From positions 992,001 to 1,056,000 of the forward strand of contig OX637624.1 in NCBI GenBank assembly GCA_951802195.1: DNA of 64,000 bases. Reading direction: 5' to 3'. Source of the stretch: Tausonia pullulans. Taxonomy: Eukaryota > Basidiomycota > Tremellomycetes > Cystofilobasidiales > Mrakiaceae. Below the pieces are notes generated by a model, which ran no database searches, was not told the DNA's origin, and saw only the letters and a list, made by a program, of their open reading frames with translations. Of the stretch, positions 23,036-36,000 are shown piece after piece. How positions within the stretch are numbered: position 1 is the stretch's first letter; the number at the start of each line of letters is the position of its first letter. Both the position numbers and the translations under genes were made by a program.

Positions 23036-23738
23036 CGATTCCATGACGTCGACGGCTTTGCCGTCTACTCCAGGCTCTCGCAGCGACGAGATGCAGGTCG
23101 CCAGGTCTCGAACCGATACCATCATAGGCCTCTCCACCAAGGTCGTCCAAGGTTCGCCAAATACACCTCGGATCTGCCTTATTAACGGCAAGTCTCTTCC
23201 CTTGGCCCCCCTCCTTCGCTTCCTTTCCTGCTCTGGCCTCCCTCCCATTCTCATTCGGCAACGCTCAAGCCGCTATCCTCCAGGCCGCATCTCGGAATCC
23301 CTTTCTCTCCCTCATCCTCCTCATCATTCTCATTCCGCTTCGGTACCCAGGTTGGCTTCGGCGCAAAGTAGCAGAGCTCGACGGTCGCAACCTCCACAGC
23401 TCATGCGACACCAGCTTGACTCCTGCCGGCTGCCCTTGCTGTCCTTACGCTTTGAGCAGCATTTTCCCTGTTTCTGTTTTGTGTTTAGTATTTCCCTTCT
23501 TCAGACCGTTAGCCATTAACAACCTATGTTGTATTTCATTTTAAAGTGTTGATCGTCTTCTGTGCTGTGAGAAATTATGACTAAGAATCCAAATCTATAA
23601 AACTGATCCAGGAGAAGAGAGAAATATGAACAGCCCAAACGCGGCCAAACCGAAAAGGAAGAAAGAACGGGGGGCAAAGGTCGAGGAAGAGAAGACCCGA
23701 GGCAAGATGAAGACAGCTCCAGGTACGCTTGCTCCACC
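23036..23738. other. Intergenic region downstream of the unidentified piece
   Basis: A 158-residue plus-strand open frame from about 23043 is Ser/Pro/Leu-rich with no domain and may be the tail of the unidentified gene or noise. The part after 23520 is the 3' side of the minus-strand transporter. Nothing else was seen. Confidence 0.3.
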
Positions 23739-26083
23739 TCAGAATGTAGCACCAACGTCGGTCTTCTTGAACTCAAGCTCGATCTCGAGTTCATCCTCCT
23801 TGTGGTACTTCTTGTCGTCCTTGTCAATGTCTGTAGATTCCACCTCGGTGCCGTCACGCTCGACCTCGCCCTCGAGGCTGGTGTCGTTGATGATCTCCGG
23901 GTTGATGGCAAACGCTCCGCGGGGGATGAGAGAAGCTGAAAGCACAACGACCGATATGACCGTGAACTGTAGGAAGATAGAGATGGAGAAGGCAAGAAGG
24001 GATGGGTATGAGGGTAATAGAAAAGAGCTCGATGTCAGCGTAGGCACGCAGGGCTCAACCGACGCACTGATAACGTGCCTGAACACCACCGATCATGTTC
24101 AGGGCACGGTAAATCGACTTGTCCTTTGTCCAGACGTGGTCGATGTACTTTCCAAGTAGTGATCCGAGAACGGCGTAGATAATCTGAAGACATGGGGGGG
24201 AAACGCTGTCAGAGATCTCAGACAGTTCATTGACCGCGGCGCTGTGCCCACTCACAATGTAGGACGAGTACAGGAAAGCCATGACGGCACCTAGGGCCGA
24301 AATCTCCCTGTCCTTGGACTCGACGCGAGCGAGCGAGGCCTGAATGAAGGCGGCGAGCGAGACATCTCCGGCAGCCCATCCCATAGAGACAGGGATCAGC
24401 ATACCGGCGATCTTCCAGGCGTAGGCGTTCTTGTTAGGAACAATTTGCTTCGTATACGTCGGTAGAACCCAGACAATGAGGAGGGCAAGAGCGTCGAAAC
24501 GAAGCTGTAGGTGTGAGACATAGTTACAAGGTCATAGTCAGAGAAAGCAGGACTAAGAGAGCAGCGGTGAGACTCACGAAAGGAAGCGGAGTCTTGATAT
24601 ATTTGGTAAAGAAGAGAACTGTGGCAGCTCCCATGAGCTCTCCAAAGTTGGAACCAGTGACCTAAGAGGAGAAATTATATCATTCATCAGATCCAGGGTA
24701 GCACAAGGAGGGCGCGTGGTGGCGTACCATGATCTGCGAGTAGGACGAATCCTTCATGATGCGCTTGGCGATGGCCGGAGCGAGAGCGTTCTCAAGGTAG
24801 CGGTGACCATAAAGAGCGACCGAGTATCCAGGAAGGAGCCAGATGAATTTGCGGTCTGAGAAGCAGATCTGAGCACCGCGGTAGGTTGACTTTCCGAACG
24901 CTTTGGCACCGTTGAGCATGCCGTGGGCGAGCGACTCCTTCTCGATGGCCTGGAGTGAGTTGTCCTTCTCGTGGCCTAGCCTGTCGACGAAATACCAGAG
25001 AACGGATGCGAGGGCGAAGAGTCCAGGAGTGATGCAGAAGGCGAAGTTGTTGCCGCTAGAGGAGATTTAATGTCAACGACTGACTGAGCTCAAAGATTCT
25101 CCAGCTTCAATGGGTACGCACAAGGTCTTGATGAGAGTAACGGAGAGAAGAGCTCCGAAGGTACCAGCAACCTCATAGAGGATGTGGACGAGAGCGTCCA
25201 TTTTCCGAAGCTTATGGACTGGGGATCAGAAGGCAGGGTCAACGTCGCAATTGATGGTGTGAAAGCCCCGAGAAACTAAACTGGTCAGTCGCACCATCAC
25301 CGCCGACAATGTCCTATAGAAGAGAAGAAGTCAATAAGGCTGCAGGTTTAAAGAACCAAAAAGCAAGCAAGACCCACCCTAGGGATGACCCGGCGGATGA
25401 GCTCGACCATTCCGTAAGCTATACCGCTGAGGCAGTATAAGGGGAACAGGGCATTGGGGTTCCAGGATCCGTAGTGAACCTTGTGGCCCTTGCTGCGAGT
25501 CCTCGGCAGGCCTCCCGTACCAGCGTCGATGGCAAGGAAGAGGACCGTCGTGAGGCCGAAGATGAGAACAGCCGAGGAAAGGACGCTCCTGGTTGGGAAG
25601 CTGGAAGAAAGGTGCGCACTGTCAGAAGGAGAGGCTGAGTGAAAGAACTTTGGGGTCGAGAGGAGAGTACCGTTTGATGAGAGGCGCAATGAGGATCGAT
25701 CCAACGACCTGCATCGCCTGGTTGAGCCCAGTGAGCATAGAGAGCTTGGTGAAGGTGGTACCTGAGATGGAAATATTTTAAGAAGGAGTACTTGTAGACA
25801 AAGTGTAGTTGGACGCACCCTCGGCGGTGAAACGATCGGTGGCAAGGGTGACAATGGAACCTGCAAGAAAGACATGTCAACGGGGTAAAGATCGATGATC
25901 AACGCAAGCACTCACCGTTAAAGGCCTCGAGACCGAGCTTGTACAGCATAATGCTCGAGTGCGGAAGAGGAAAAAAGTGAGCGGAATACATTGTGAGGTT
26001 GAAACCTTCGTCACTTACCCGCCAATGTAGAATGATATGTTTTTCCGCTCCGTCGCAGTGTACGAGCCCCACAAAGAAGCCAT
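23739..26083 (-). CDS. MFS-type membrane transporter of unknown substrate
   Basis: The ATG at 26083 opens MASLWGSYTATERKNISFYI, after which many short exons follow. Membrane-rich exons include RSVLSSAVLIFGLTTVLFLA, an extended hydrophilic loop with GSWNPNALFPLYCLSGIAYG, MDALVHILYEVAGTFGAL, GNNFAFCITPGLFALASVLW, a soluble loop with ESLAHGMLNGAKAFG, and WLLPGYSVALYGHRYLENAL. The last part is TGSNFGELMGAATVLFFTKY, AAGDVSLAAFIQASLAR and a final acidic cytoplasmic tail ending at 23739. About 11-12 membrane segments are expected. The pattern matches a basidiomycete MFS group usually annotated only as a general substrate transporter. No substrate can be inferred. Intron donors such as GTAAGT and frames are consistent, so the gene looks functional. 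Confidence 0.68.
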
Positions 26084-27035
26084 CTTGAATAATACCGTGG
26101 AAGAGAGGGAGGGAGGGGGTGGGACTGATGGTTCAAAGTGAAGAACCTTTCCCTCAGAGCGAGCGCATTTGAAGCTGAGAAGAAGCCCCGGTGCCAGAAT
26201 GAGGGACTTTCGGACGGAATGTCCATACCATTCGGTGCCGCCTACGCATGAGTTCCAGATCTTTGAGGCTCTGCAAGCGAGATGGAAAGTGGCAGGCTGA
26301 ACACCCGGGGGGGCCGAGGCTCGAGGCCTTTCTGCTCTACTGCTCGTCCGAAACGTGGCCGCTGTAAGAAGGATGTTTTACAGGAATGCCAAGAGATTGC
26401 AAGACGCACGTTCAAGACTTTGAGGCTATTTTTGGACCCCACGCGCATGTCCATATCGGATAGGCGTGATGAAAGGAAACGGACAAGGGCCGGCGCGCAT
26501 CAGGTGATGGTTGACCAGCTGAAACGTGCGTTGATCACTTATCTGTTTTTGGCTCAATCAACCTCTCCATCCGACAGGTTGACTCCGCGTGATCTAACAT
26601 GCGAACTGATAGACAAAGGCTGTGTTACAGCGAACACAAGCGTGATCTTGCAAACGAGGCTACTGGCCGGTCAGGCCGAGTAAGGAAGCTGTTCGACGCG
26701 CGTGCGACTAAGAACGCCAATTCGCGAAAGCGAGATATATAACGTGCATAAACGAGTCGGACTGCTTGCGATTATGCACGCGCATCGACTACGGCCTCCG
26801 AGCAGAGACGATCCCTAGCAATGGAGAGCCAGCTTCTGGTGATCTTCACAGACAGGTCACCAAGATGCTCGTCGCTCTCCCTCGGTGTTCCCTTCTTCCG
26901 TTTGGCCGACGATGCGGAGCTGAGCCGGCCCGAAGAGGGAAGCCAAGGGGAAGATGACCAGACCTGTCGTTCGTGTGCCTTCCCTCAAGCTGATTCCAAC
27001 TTCAGCATCCTCAACCACTCATCTTCTTGTCCAGA
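26084..27035. promoter_or_regulatory. Divergent intergenic region, transporter and adenylyltransferase-like gene
   Basis: These 952 nt lie between two genes transcribed away from each other. Two open frames (26282-26683 and 26766-26957, plus strand) have no family resemblance, unusual composition for this genome and no splice context, so I treat them as chance. A TATA-like GATATATAAC lies at about 26732. Confidence 0.35.
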
Positions 27036-27958
27036 ATGCTTCCTTCCATCAGCTACCAGTCTTTAGTCTTGGATGTCATCGAAGCACGTCGTGTATCGCA
27101 GGACACGTCGTCGAAGGCTGAAGCCATCATCGTCGAGTCGCGAGAGCCTCTCGACTTCTCGCGCGCTCCCACTGAGCAAACCGACTCGTTCCTTCGGGGT
27201 GCTCGACCGGACAGTCAAGAGGGCCACCTCTTCATAGGCCGCCTCGAGTCGGACGAGCCTGGGGCTGGCGGTCTCTACAATGTCATTGTGAGTCACGCTC
27301 CTCCAGATTGTGGTTCGCTCCCCGGGGCGTTATTCTACCGACACCCATCTGTTTTACGACGTATCTAGACTTGCAGTGCTGACACGACGCCATCTTCATC
27401 TCAGCTCGAGCCCAAGCCCCGCACGCCCAACTCCTTCGTCCTCGCCACCAGGGACTGGCACGCCCAGTCGGACCCGCTTCGCTCGCCATTCCTCTATCAC
27501 GCCTACCGCCTGCTCCTCTCCCTTGAGGCCGCCCTCTCCGACACAGGTCGCAAAGTCGCCTTTGTGTACGACTGCGGCGAGCGCTCGGGCACGACAATCT
27601 CGCACAAACACCTCCGGTTCTTTGATGTCGCTAAGGGCGCGCTACAGGGTGCGTCGATCTCAGCGCTCCTGGTCGGTTAGCATTGAGCAAGAGGCTGAGT
27701 TTTTTGTCCCGCCTACCTCCAGCTCCCAAGGTCGAGCACGCCACAGAGACTCTAAACCTCCGACCGGACATGTCGACGCTAGAAATTTCCGAGCGGTTCG
27801 ACCAGATTCTTCAGAGGGCAGATGTTGCTCCAGGCAAAATATACAACCTCATCCTGACCAGGAGTGAGGCCTGGATCGTCGAGCGGGCTGATGACGGCTT
27901 TTTCGGTGGCGAGCAGAGAATCGACTCGGGCAAGCTCATTGGGATTGAGCGGGCATAG
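27036..27958 (+). CDS. ATP adenylyltransferase (Ap4A phosphorylase)-like protein, short form
   Basis: Three exons join at about 27288/27405 and 27649/27721. The N-terminal exon begins MLPSISYQSLVLDVIEARR. Exon 2 has PNSFVLATRDWHAQSDPLR, then VAFVYDCGERSGTTISHKHL, which corresponds to the family's GASQPHKHLQ-type nucleotide-binding histidine motif, with Arg where Gln is usual. Exon 3 has KIYNLILTRSEAWIVERA, matching the SYN-LLLT-W-VPR block of the C-terminal domain. These enzymes split diadenosine tetraphosphate into ATP and ADP (yeast Apa1/Apa2). The protein is about 245 residues and stops soon after the WIVERADDGF segment, so it is shorter than the usual 300-330; the last helix found in yeast Apa2 seems absent. 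It is either a shortened relative or one with altered activity. Confidence 0.62.
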
Positions 27959-28028
27959 ATGCGAACGCAAAGTGGTCGGGAAATAATGCAAAGACCGTTC
28001 AATTTAAGCAAGACGGCCCCGGTCCCCT

Positions 28029-29860
28029 TCATAGCTTAGATAGTCCCACTCGTCCAGTGAAGTGACGCAGCAGAAGGTCCAGGAGGTCCTCCCCGACCTC
28101 CTCGGGCTTCATCTCTAGAATAGCATGCCCAGCGCCCGGCATGATGATATTGGTAGCGATGGATCGCCTTCCGTCGATGGGACTCGGCTCTCCAAGGAAA
28201 TGAGCAAGCTTGGCATGTTGCTCTGGCGCTCCGGTGCTGCGAGATCATTCCCGCGAGGATCAGTGCCAAACGTGAGACTGGCAGGCAGGCAAGATGTGCA
28301 TCCACTCACACAGCGCCCTCGCCGGCAAACATGAAACGAACTTCCTTGCACTTGGCACCGGTCTTTCCGCCGTGATATAGCCTATCCCAAATCTCGCCGG
28401 CCATTTGGGAGCTATAGACTATCGCCTCGAGGACTCGGGGAATACTGAGGGTCACTTTGGGAGAGTTGCTGCCCTCGAGTGGGACAAGGCCGTGATCGAC
28501 GTAGGCATCGAGCTGCCCCGGGTGGAAAGTTCGGTAAAAGGGAGTGCGGAGGAGGATTGCCTTGGCCGCGTCCCTAAGGAGAAGTTGGATCGGCTTGCGG
28601 TAAGCTTGGGTCAGAGCTTCCGATGCACACTCACTTTGAGTCAAAGATGTCCTGCCGCCTCATCGCCCCGTTGATGAGGAACATGGGCGATGGGTTGCCG
28701 GCCTTTCCGTAGGCCGATACCGGGTCGATGATCTAGGGAGATTAAGCCCTTAGTCGACTGCGAGTTCCGAACTATTTATCGCCTGACCCTCACCATCGGG
28801 TCCACAAGAAGAAGAGCGTCAAAGAGCCCCGGCCCATCAGGGCCCTCGCACCTCGCCCGCTCAAGCTCGGCCTGGAGCGTCGCCGCGGCCGTGTAGCTGT
28901 GACCAGCGGCGACAATGTTTGATCGACGGGCCGGGTCGTCCCTCCGCTCCAGGCGAGCAGAGAGCGCCTGCGTAGGCACAAGGGGCAGATAATGCAGTAC
29001 AAAGGATGTGACATCCCTAGCGTGGTCGCCCCACATATACGACGGCCCAGCTCGGGGGTCAAAGAGCGGGGTATAGAGGAGCCTTCGGGAGAATCCGTCA
29101 GTCATGTTCACGTCACAGGCGAAGTCAGCGGCTGACCAGATCTCAATGATCTCCATAGAAGCTGAGGACGGTATCTTGTCCAGCAAGCGCTTCATGGGCA
29201 AAATCCAGTGCTGAGTATGTGATCGTCTTTTCAGCCTCAATTCAAAGCATCCCAGTTGGACGCGTGTGATACGCACCTCGGGTGGAAACCCGTTGCCAGT
29301 GGCCTTGATGAAATCAAGACCCGTCAGTTTTTATAACGACGTTGCTTGCAATGTAAGGGACCTTCATTACTTACAAGCATCAGCGTCACCGCACGCTTGT
29401 CTTTCGTCGGACCCCCCTCCTTCCAAAATCGACCTAGACCCATATCGAGGGCCTCTCCCACTCTCTCTCCCGGCTTGGGCCTCCCACCAGGCGAATCTCC
29501 CTCCCTAACGAACATGATGAGGTCCTCGGTTTCGCGCGTGATTCGCTCTGCGCGCTCGGCCTTAGACTCCTGCAGCCGGTCAACGACGGGCCACTGCTCA
29601 CGAAAGGATTTGGGCGCCGGGGGGGAGGTTGCGAGGAGTGTTGAACGTGGGTACGCGGCGGAGAGGACATGTCGGGTATAGGTGTAGCCGGGGAGGGCGG
29701 AGGTTAAGGGTCGAGCAGGGAATCTGGACGCGATGGAGAGGCGTGGCAGCGGAGGCGGTGCGAGGAGCGGTAGGAGAGGGAATAGAGGCGCCGAGCGGGC
29801 GCCGATGGTCGGAGGAGCCGGGAGATCGAACGGCCGAGAATGACTCGTAAGATGGGACAT
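28029..29860 (-). CDS. Alpha/beta hydrolase fold protein
   Basis: The ATG at 29860 begins MSHLTSHSRPFDLPAPP. Exon 1 ends TKDKRAVTLMLV, and the next pieces give HWILPMKRLLDKIP, SAADFACDVN, YMWGDHARDVTSF and the nucleophile elbow NIVAAGHSYTAAATLQAELE (Gly-His-Ser-Tyr-Thr), then LFDALLLVDPM. The C-terminal exons carry AKAILLRTPFYRTFHPGQLD, then AGHAILEMKPEEVGEDLLDL with the likely catalytic His, and stop at 28029. The fold is that of small lipases, esterases and epoxide-hydrolase-like enzymes. The substrate is unknown. The gene converges on its left neighbour, with only 70 nt between stops. Catalytic Ser and His are visible; the acid residue is not assigned. Confidence 0.72.
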
Positions 29861-30143
29861 GATAGTAAGGGCGGGGGTTTGAAGGAACTCGAACGGGCGA
29901 TGGAGAGAAATGACTACCAAGTTCACTCGGATGTCTCCGGTTTGAGCTCCGGTTCATCACTGCCGGTCAGCCGCGAACCGGTGAGCGGAGCGGCGTTCTG
30001 TCGCAGCAGATCGGCGAGATGACAAGCTTGGTCGGCAACATTGATTCACCTTAAGCCCTGGCAAGCCAAAGGCGAGTCGAAAGCCATTGCCATTAAAAAA
30101 CCAATCAATAGTCAAGGAACGCGCGCAAATTCCTTGCATTGCC

Positions 30144-32507
30144 TCAGTTCGCAGCACGAGTCACTGCACCAGCCCGACGGGGCGTCATGAGCTGGCCATT
30201 GCCAGCAGCCTCCTCCTGCCAACGCAGGAAGGCCAGCTGTTCCATGTGCTCCTCCCACTGCTTCACAATGTTCAGCTGTTCCTTGGCCACCTGCAATCTA
30301 CCGTCGACTCTCTCCACCCTGTCTCCCTGCGACATACAGATCATGGCCTTCTTCCTCTCGATCTCAAGAGTCATGGCGCGCTGCTGGTCGGGGGGCGGAA
30401 GACCGGTGCCTTTGTCGGTGCCAATCTGGTCGCGAAGCCACTTGATCTGCTGCATAAGGACCGTCTCGAACGCAGGAAGGTGGTCCGTCTCGTCACCGGC
30501 AATGGTGATAAGGGCCGAGACGAAGGCCTCCTTGAGGTAGGCGAAGGAGAATCGAGAGGTGGCCTCGGCAACCTGGGGTTGGGAGACGTGGGAAAGAGTC
30601 AGTAGTCTATCTTCCTTCACGCGCCCAAACTAAGTGCGTCATGACACACCTTGTCGAGAAGCGAGTGCGGAAAATCGATATTTGTGTTCGGCTTGAGCTT
30701 GTTCTGCCAGTAGACAGCGTATTGCCTTCTCTCGGCAAGGACAGGGTCGGGGAAGTTGCTGTAGACGGTGACGCGATCAGCAATGGGAAGGACGCTAAGG
30801 CCGAAGTTTACTTACTACTTGCGATCGAACCGGGACGGTCTATTGGAAAGCGCCGGGTCGAGGCGGTCAAAGTGGTTCGTCGAGGCAATCTGTAGACAAG
30901 GTAAGGATCCTGAGCTCGCATGCCTTAAAGAGAGACGCCTTGGAGAATCAGACGGACAAGGAGGAGGCCATCGTTGTCCTCGATTCCGTCAAGCTCGTTG
31001 AGGAAGAAGGCACGGTTTTGATCGTTGATGAGTGAGTCAAGGTCCTCCATGATAAGCACACAGGGCGCCTCGGCACGTGCACGATTGAATATCATCTTGA
31101 TGCCTGCAGGAGCATCGACGAAGGAGAAGTAGTTAGAGCGGCACAGGCCAGGGCAAAACCAAAGGCATAGTCCACACCGTTCTCGTCACCCTGCCACGAG
31201 TGAAAGCTCTTGACATATAAAGCTGGGACGCCCGCAGACTTCACTGGAAAGGAGGCCAACGCTAATCAGCCTCTTAACTACCAAACGTACAGGAAAATGC
31301 AATGCCGACTGATGGCCTTGATTGAGATGGTCTTCCCGTTACCGGGGGGGCCGAGGAGGATGAGGCCGCGTTTCCTGAAAGGCGGCAAAATGCGACGTCA
31401 GTGAGACTCGTCATGCAGATTAGCATCCTTCAGACAAACCAGGCGACGCCGAGATCTTTGTAAATCGCCTCAGACTTGAAGAAGCTCTTGTATTCCTTCT
31501 GAATCTGAGTTTTGAGTTCGGAGTCCAAGATGATGTCCGCCCAGTCGGCCTTGATGGATAGAAGCATCAGGCCAGTCAATATAGCGCGCATTCTGCAAAG
31601 GACGCCCCTTCTTACCTTCTGGACGCTCTCGAAGAGATCTCGGTCCGGCTGCCAGACTTTGGACGACGTTGAGATGGTTTCAGTACCTGCGAACGTCGCC
31701 AATCAAAGACGCTGCTTACATCCTCCATCAAAGACCCAGACCACGTCGGATACAGAAGAGACAAAGGACGAGACAGCCAGGATGAGAAGATCGGCATCCT
31801 CCTGAGTGCCTCCGACGATGGCATGTTGCGTTACGATGGACCAGCCCTCGTTCCACTAAGACGCACGCGAGCCAATGTCATTCGAGGATGCGACGTCTAA
31901 AGTACACGAAGCGACGCACAGTGGTCTGGATGATACAGAACTGCACTCCCCGCCAGTCGAGCTCATATTCCTGCCAAAGCGGCTCGTCGTAGACCACGCC
32001 GGGCCCATCGCGACGGCGAGCAGCCGGGAGAAAAGCCTTACGATGGAAACTCTTTGCGCCGGGGACCACCCTCAGCTTAGCCTCGTTCCCGCCAAAGTAG
32101 GCGAACTGGCCGAGCTGGAAGTACGGTGACTGAGTGAAAACGACACTGGCGTTCGGGTGGGCGTCACGGATGATCTCGGCGAGCTGGAGCGAGTTGTCGG
32201 GGCTCGTCTGGGAGACTGATGATGCTTGCGTCTTCAGTCTGGAGCTCTGAGTACTCGCCTTCTTGGAACGGCTCGGGGCGTACTCACACTGGTCGAGGTA
32301 CGCCTCGTACGCGCTTGTGCGTCCCACCGCGTGCAGCTGATCGCCGCCCACGGCTGAGGCGGAAGCCAAAGTCGCCTCCTGGTCGCGAGCCAGGGACGCC
32401 TTGAGGTCGATCTGATCACGCTCGAAACCCTTGGCATCGGGTCGGAAGAGGAAGCTGGACAGCACCAGCGGGGATGCAAAGAGGAGGGGCACGAGGCGGA
32501 GGAGCAT
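30144..32507 (-). CDS. AAA-type ATPase with a hydrophobic N-terminus
   Basis: The ATG at 32507 starts [20 protein letters not shown], a hydrophobic leader that could be a signal peptide or membrane anchor. After a variable N-terminal domain of about 200 residues comes [20 protein letters not shown] and the ATPase core: [15 protein letters not shown] (Walker A, near 31350), [11 protein letters not shown] (Walker B, near 31050), a Leu/Asp-rich region with [15 protein letters not shown] (near 31000) and [20 protein letters not shown] (sensor 1/arginine-finger region, near 30880). The C-terminal lid helices end at 30144. Core motifs are complete. Such proteins remodel or unfold other proteins; the N-terminal leader suggests work at a membrane or in an organelle, which is inference. 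The family is close to uncharacterised basidiomycete P-loop ATPases and more distantly Bcs1-like. Confidence 0.72.
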
Positions 32508-33009
32508 CGTGGAGAGATGGGAAGGGGGGCGCACGAAGCGAGGAGAAGGTTCAGGGTAAGAGAGGCCGCATGGGGTCTAGCGGTGACGACCCTCCTTGCT
32601 CATCGTTTGGCTTGGGATGAGAACACTGCCACAGCCCTCGACGACGCCTCCGGTTACGAAAGAAGTCGATGAATTTCCAGGAGTTTGAGCTATGACCTAG
32701 TAAAGTCTTTGATCTTCAGCACTAGAACCGGTCAATGATCCTGCTGACAGAGCTACCGAGCTTCCGAAGAAGGGATGCTAGATCGAGATTGCTGAAGGAA
32801 TGGCTTTAACTTCCCTTGAAAGCTTACTGGAACAGTATTTATGAATACCCCAACCAGGAAACGTTGTCAAGCCGCGATGATGCGAGATTCGCGCAGTCGA
32901 CGAATGCGTCGTGCCCCCCTCCCCCCAAGTTCAAGGAAGGAGGCACGGCTCATCCTTCGACCTTCCCTCATCACCTACTCCTCTTCTCCTCGTATTCTTC
33001 CGTCACAGC
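32508..33009. promoter_or_regulatory. Divergent intergenic region, AAA ATPase and HOP1
   Basis: Two genes diverge across 502 nt. The central part (about 32690-32870) is AT-richer than the surroundings, as expected for promoters. A run of Cs and a CCTCATCACC stretch directly precede the HOP1 start. No coding sequence or RNA gene was found. Confidence 0.35.
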
Positions 33010-36000
33010 ATGGCTCAAGTTCAGGCCCAGGTGAGAAGAAACCTCGATCTTCTCCTCTGTGCTGAGGCTTCCCCGCGGATGGACCAACGCTCTCCTCACG
33101 GCCGGCTTTCACGAGTCGCTCCCTTGACCCATATGACAACTCAACCAATGCGTTCTTCTCTCTTCAGCGTCAGACCCAGGCACAGAGCCAGAAGCAAATA
33201 ACCCTCGCTCAAAGCATCGCACATGTCCGACTCATGATGGAGGCAAGCCTCGGATGCATCACATACCTCCGGTGAGAACTCACGCGCCTTTGTCTGTGGC
33301 CTCCTGTATCTCTCGACGGCTGCTTAGAGGCAAATTTCGTAGCCGAAGCATCTCACCAATTCTGTTGAAATGCTTTTCCGTTCTATAAGTATGTGGGCAG
33401 GAGGCGACGCATCACGCTCGCGGCAAAGACCTGGTCATCGAGACAGGTTAACCTTCGTGCAGCAATGCTGGAGCGCCTTACCTAAAGCGCAGAAACAGCG
33501 CTTGCCTGGGTAATGTCTTGGAGGGATTAGACGCCTGCTTGTATGAGGATTGTGTAGCTAGCCTAAAACAAGCGCATATATTGACCTCCGCCGCTTTTGC
33601 GAGATGTTTCGCCGATGATCTCGTTCCGGCACCATCGCCCAGAGCTGACCCCTACCTTCGGTCACGCAGAGGCTTGCTCCCTGAGGAGAACTTCCAAGAT
33701 GATCAGATGGATTCCACCGCGGACAAACACGGAGGGCAGAGGTCGCTGAAGTTCAAGAAGATCCGCCGGGGCTGCTCGTAAGTGGAATTCCTCGATTTGC
33801 CTGTGTAGATCCTAATTCTGACATGCTCATTTCCTATCACTTTTTTTTCTTTCGCAAGTACGGAGGGAGATAGGGTACCTTTGTCGTTCGAGAGGAGCGG
33901 CCCCTCTCCCAACAGAGCCTGACCTGTCTCTCCGGGTACCTGTTCACAGATCATGGACTACCTTGTGAGAAGAGAGAAGTGTGGACGACAGGAAGAGTGG
34001 ATCAGCATGCTGAGCTCTTCTATCTGTTAGGATATTGGAGTCATGGATGCGATCGAGCGCAAGGTGAACCAGTTTCTGTCATCGGAACGCGGCCGCGCTT
34101 GCTTAACGTCGTCGTACCTGACGCAGTATCTGCGCTCTATGGTCTTCTCGGTGTACCTTGTGAGCCAGACTTCTTCCTTGTCCTCGTTAACGCGCCATAA
34201 CAGCGTCTCCTCACTTCAGGACCCCGACGACTCAGCCAAGTGAGCGTGGTCGTCCGTCATTCATCCCATGCACGGTGAGCGAGCTCTGATCGAACAGAAT
34301 GTGTCGGTCGCTCTCCATCTAGCGTCATCGAGGTGAGCTAGGAAAATGATCGTCCCAACGCGACTTGGGCTCTCTCTGACGGCTCCATCCCTCAGACCTA
34401 CACCTTCAACTTTTCGTACTGCGAGGTCCCGCAATTCGGCATCGTTCCCGTGATGACGTTTGAGCAGAGCATGCGCAACATGAGTGTCCATGTAAGAGTT
34501 CAACTGTGGTCTTGCTGAGTTGCCCTGCCCTCCTCTTCTTATCTCGGCCTTCCCTCCCTCAGGATTACGCATCGCCGCCGGTCCCGAAATCCTACACCAA
34601 CGGCGCGGTCAAGAAATCTATCAAGGTGCGCTGACCGTTCTGAGCAGACTTCCTACGTGCGAAGGTGCTCTGAGCTGAGATATGAACCGCGCAGAATCTC
34701 ATCAAGGTCCGTCTCGTACTATTGACCAAGCTGAAAACACTAACGTGTTGGCACCTGCCGGAGGTTACAGAAACTCATTCTTACTACTCAGGTGCGTATG
34801 AACGATAGCAAGACATTGTAACCTTGCTCGTAAACTTGCTTTCCCCTTCCTCTAACATTTTTCGGGCCAACAGCAATTTGAAGAGCTCCCAAGGAAGCGC
34901 CTCGTCTCCATCAAGCTCTTCTATCAGGATCATACACCTGATGAGTGCGCACGGATGGCTTATCCCCTCCTGTGTTTGCTCTCTGACATTTCAATAACGG
35001 CAGCTACCACCCTCCGATGTTCCGACTAGCTGATCCGGAGACGGAGAGGTGGGTTTTTTTTCTCCTTTGAGCGAAAGTAGACGGAAGTAGCCTGATATCG
35101 ATCGACCATCCAATAGGCTCTACTTTGCGACACACGAGCGCGACGAGGCGCCCGAGCTCATGCAGCAAGTCTTTCCGCTTGACCAGCTACTCAATGCAGG
35201 AAAAAAAAAGTTTGCTGACTGAGCTGCAGCCTAGGCAAGGTCGAGACCGGCCATCACAGGTCAGTCTCTAGTGGCAGATCTGACGTCTTGATATGGTTGA
35301 TAATCGACATGCTCTTTCACCTGCCAGCCTTCAGGTGAAGATTCGCTCTGGTTCGTCCTCTTCCCTGAAAGCATGCCCGACTGCCGCCTAACGGACGCTC
35401 CTTTTCGCCGCAGTTGCCGAATACCTTCCCAAGCCCATTGGGAATGCAGATGACCTCCCTTTCGGCACTCCCTCAACCCACATCCGGAATGATGCTGCCA
35501 CAAGGAGGCTTGAGGACGACAGGCAACTTGAGGACGCTGAGACGCGCAAGTGGATCTGGTCAGCTGAGGACGAGGCCAATGACCGCAGCGACCTGGAGGA
35601 CACAGGTGAGTCAGCTGTCGTTATTTCTTCTACTTGAATACTCCTTACTGAATCATTTTTTTCCATTGGGAGAACCTGACCGGAACGCTTCGCAACGTGC
35701 TCAGAGTGAACCGAAACCGATCTTTGGCGCGCCCTTTGCCGTCCGCGTCGCGTCCGACCGCTTCCAGCCCTTACCCATCGGCCAGATTATCGCCGACGCG
35801 GACAAGCGCAAGACTATAACCGCTTTAAACCATTCGGCGGAGTTGAGCGAAAATGGCCATGAGTTCCAGGCGTCAGCCCCGGCGAAGATCGTCGGAAGGG
35901 AGAAGCGGGGCGAAGGCGATCTCGGCCACGCCATGAGCGAGGCTGACACGAGCGATCGGCTCAAGAAGCTCGTAAGTACTCTTCACCGCGTTACGTGAAG

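Noticed and set aside
26282-26683. 133-residue plus-strand frame in the divergent promoter region
   Set aside because: No domain, no splice context and a basic, random-looking composition between two divergent genes.
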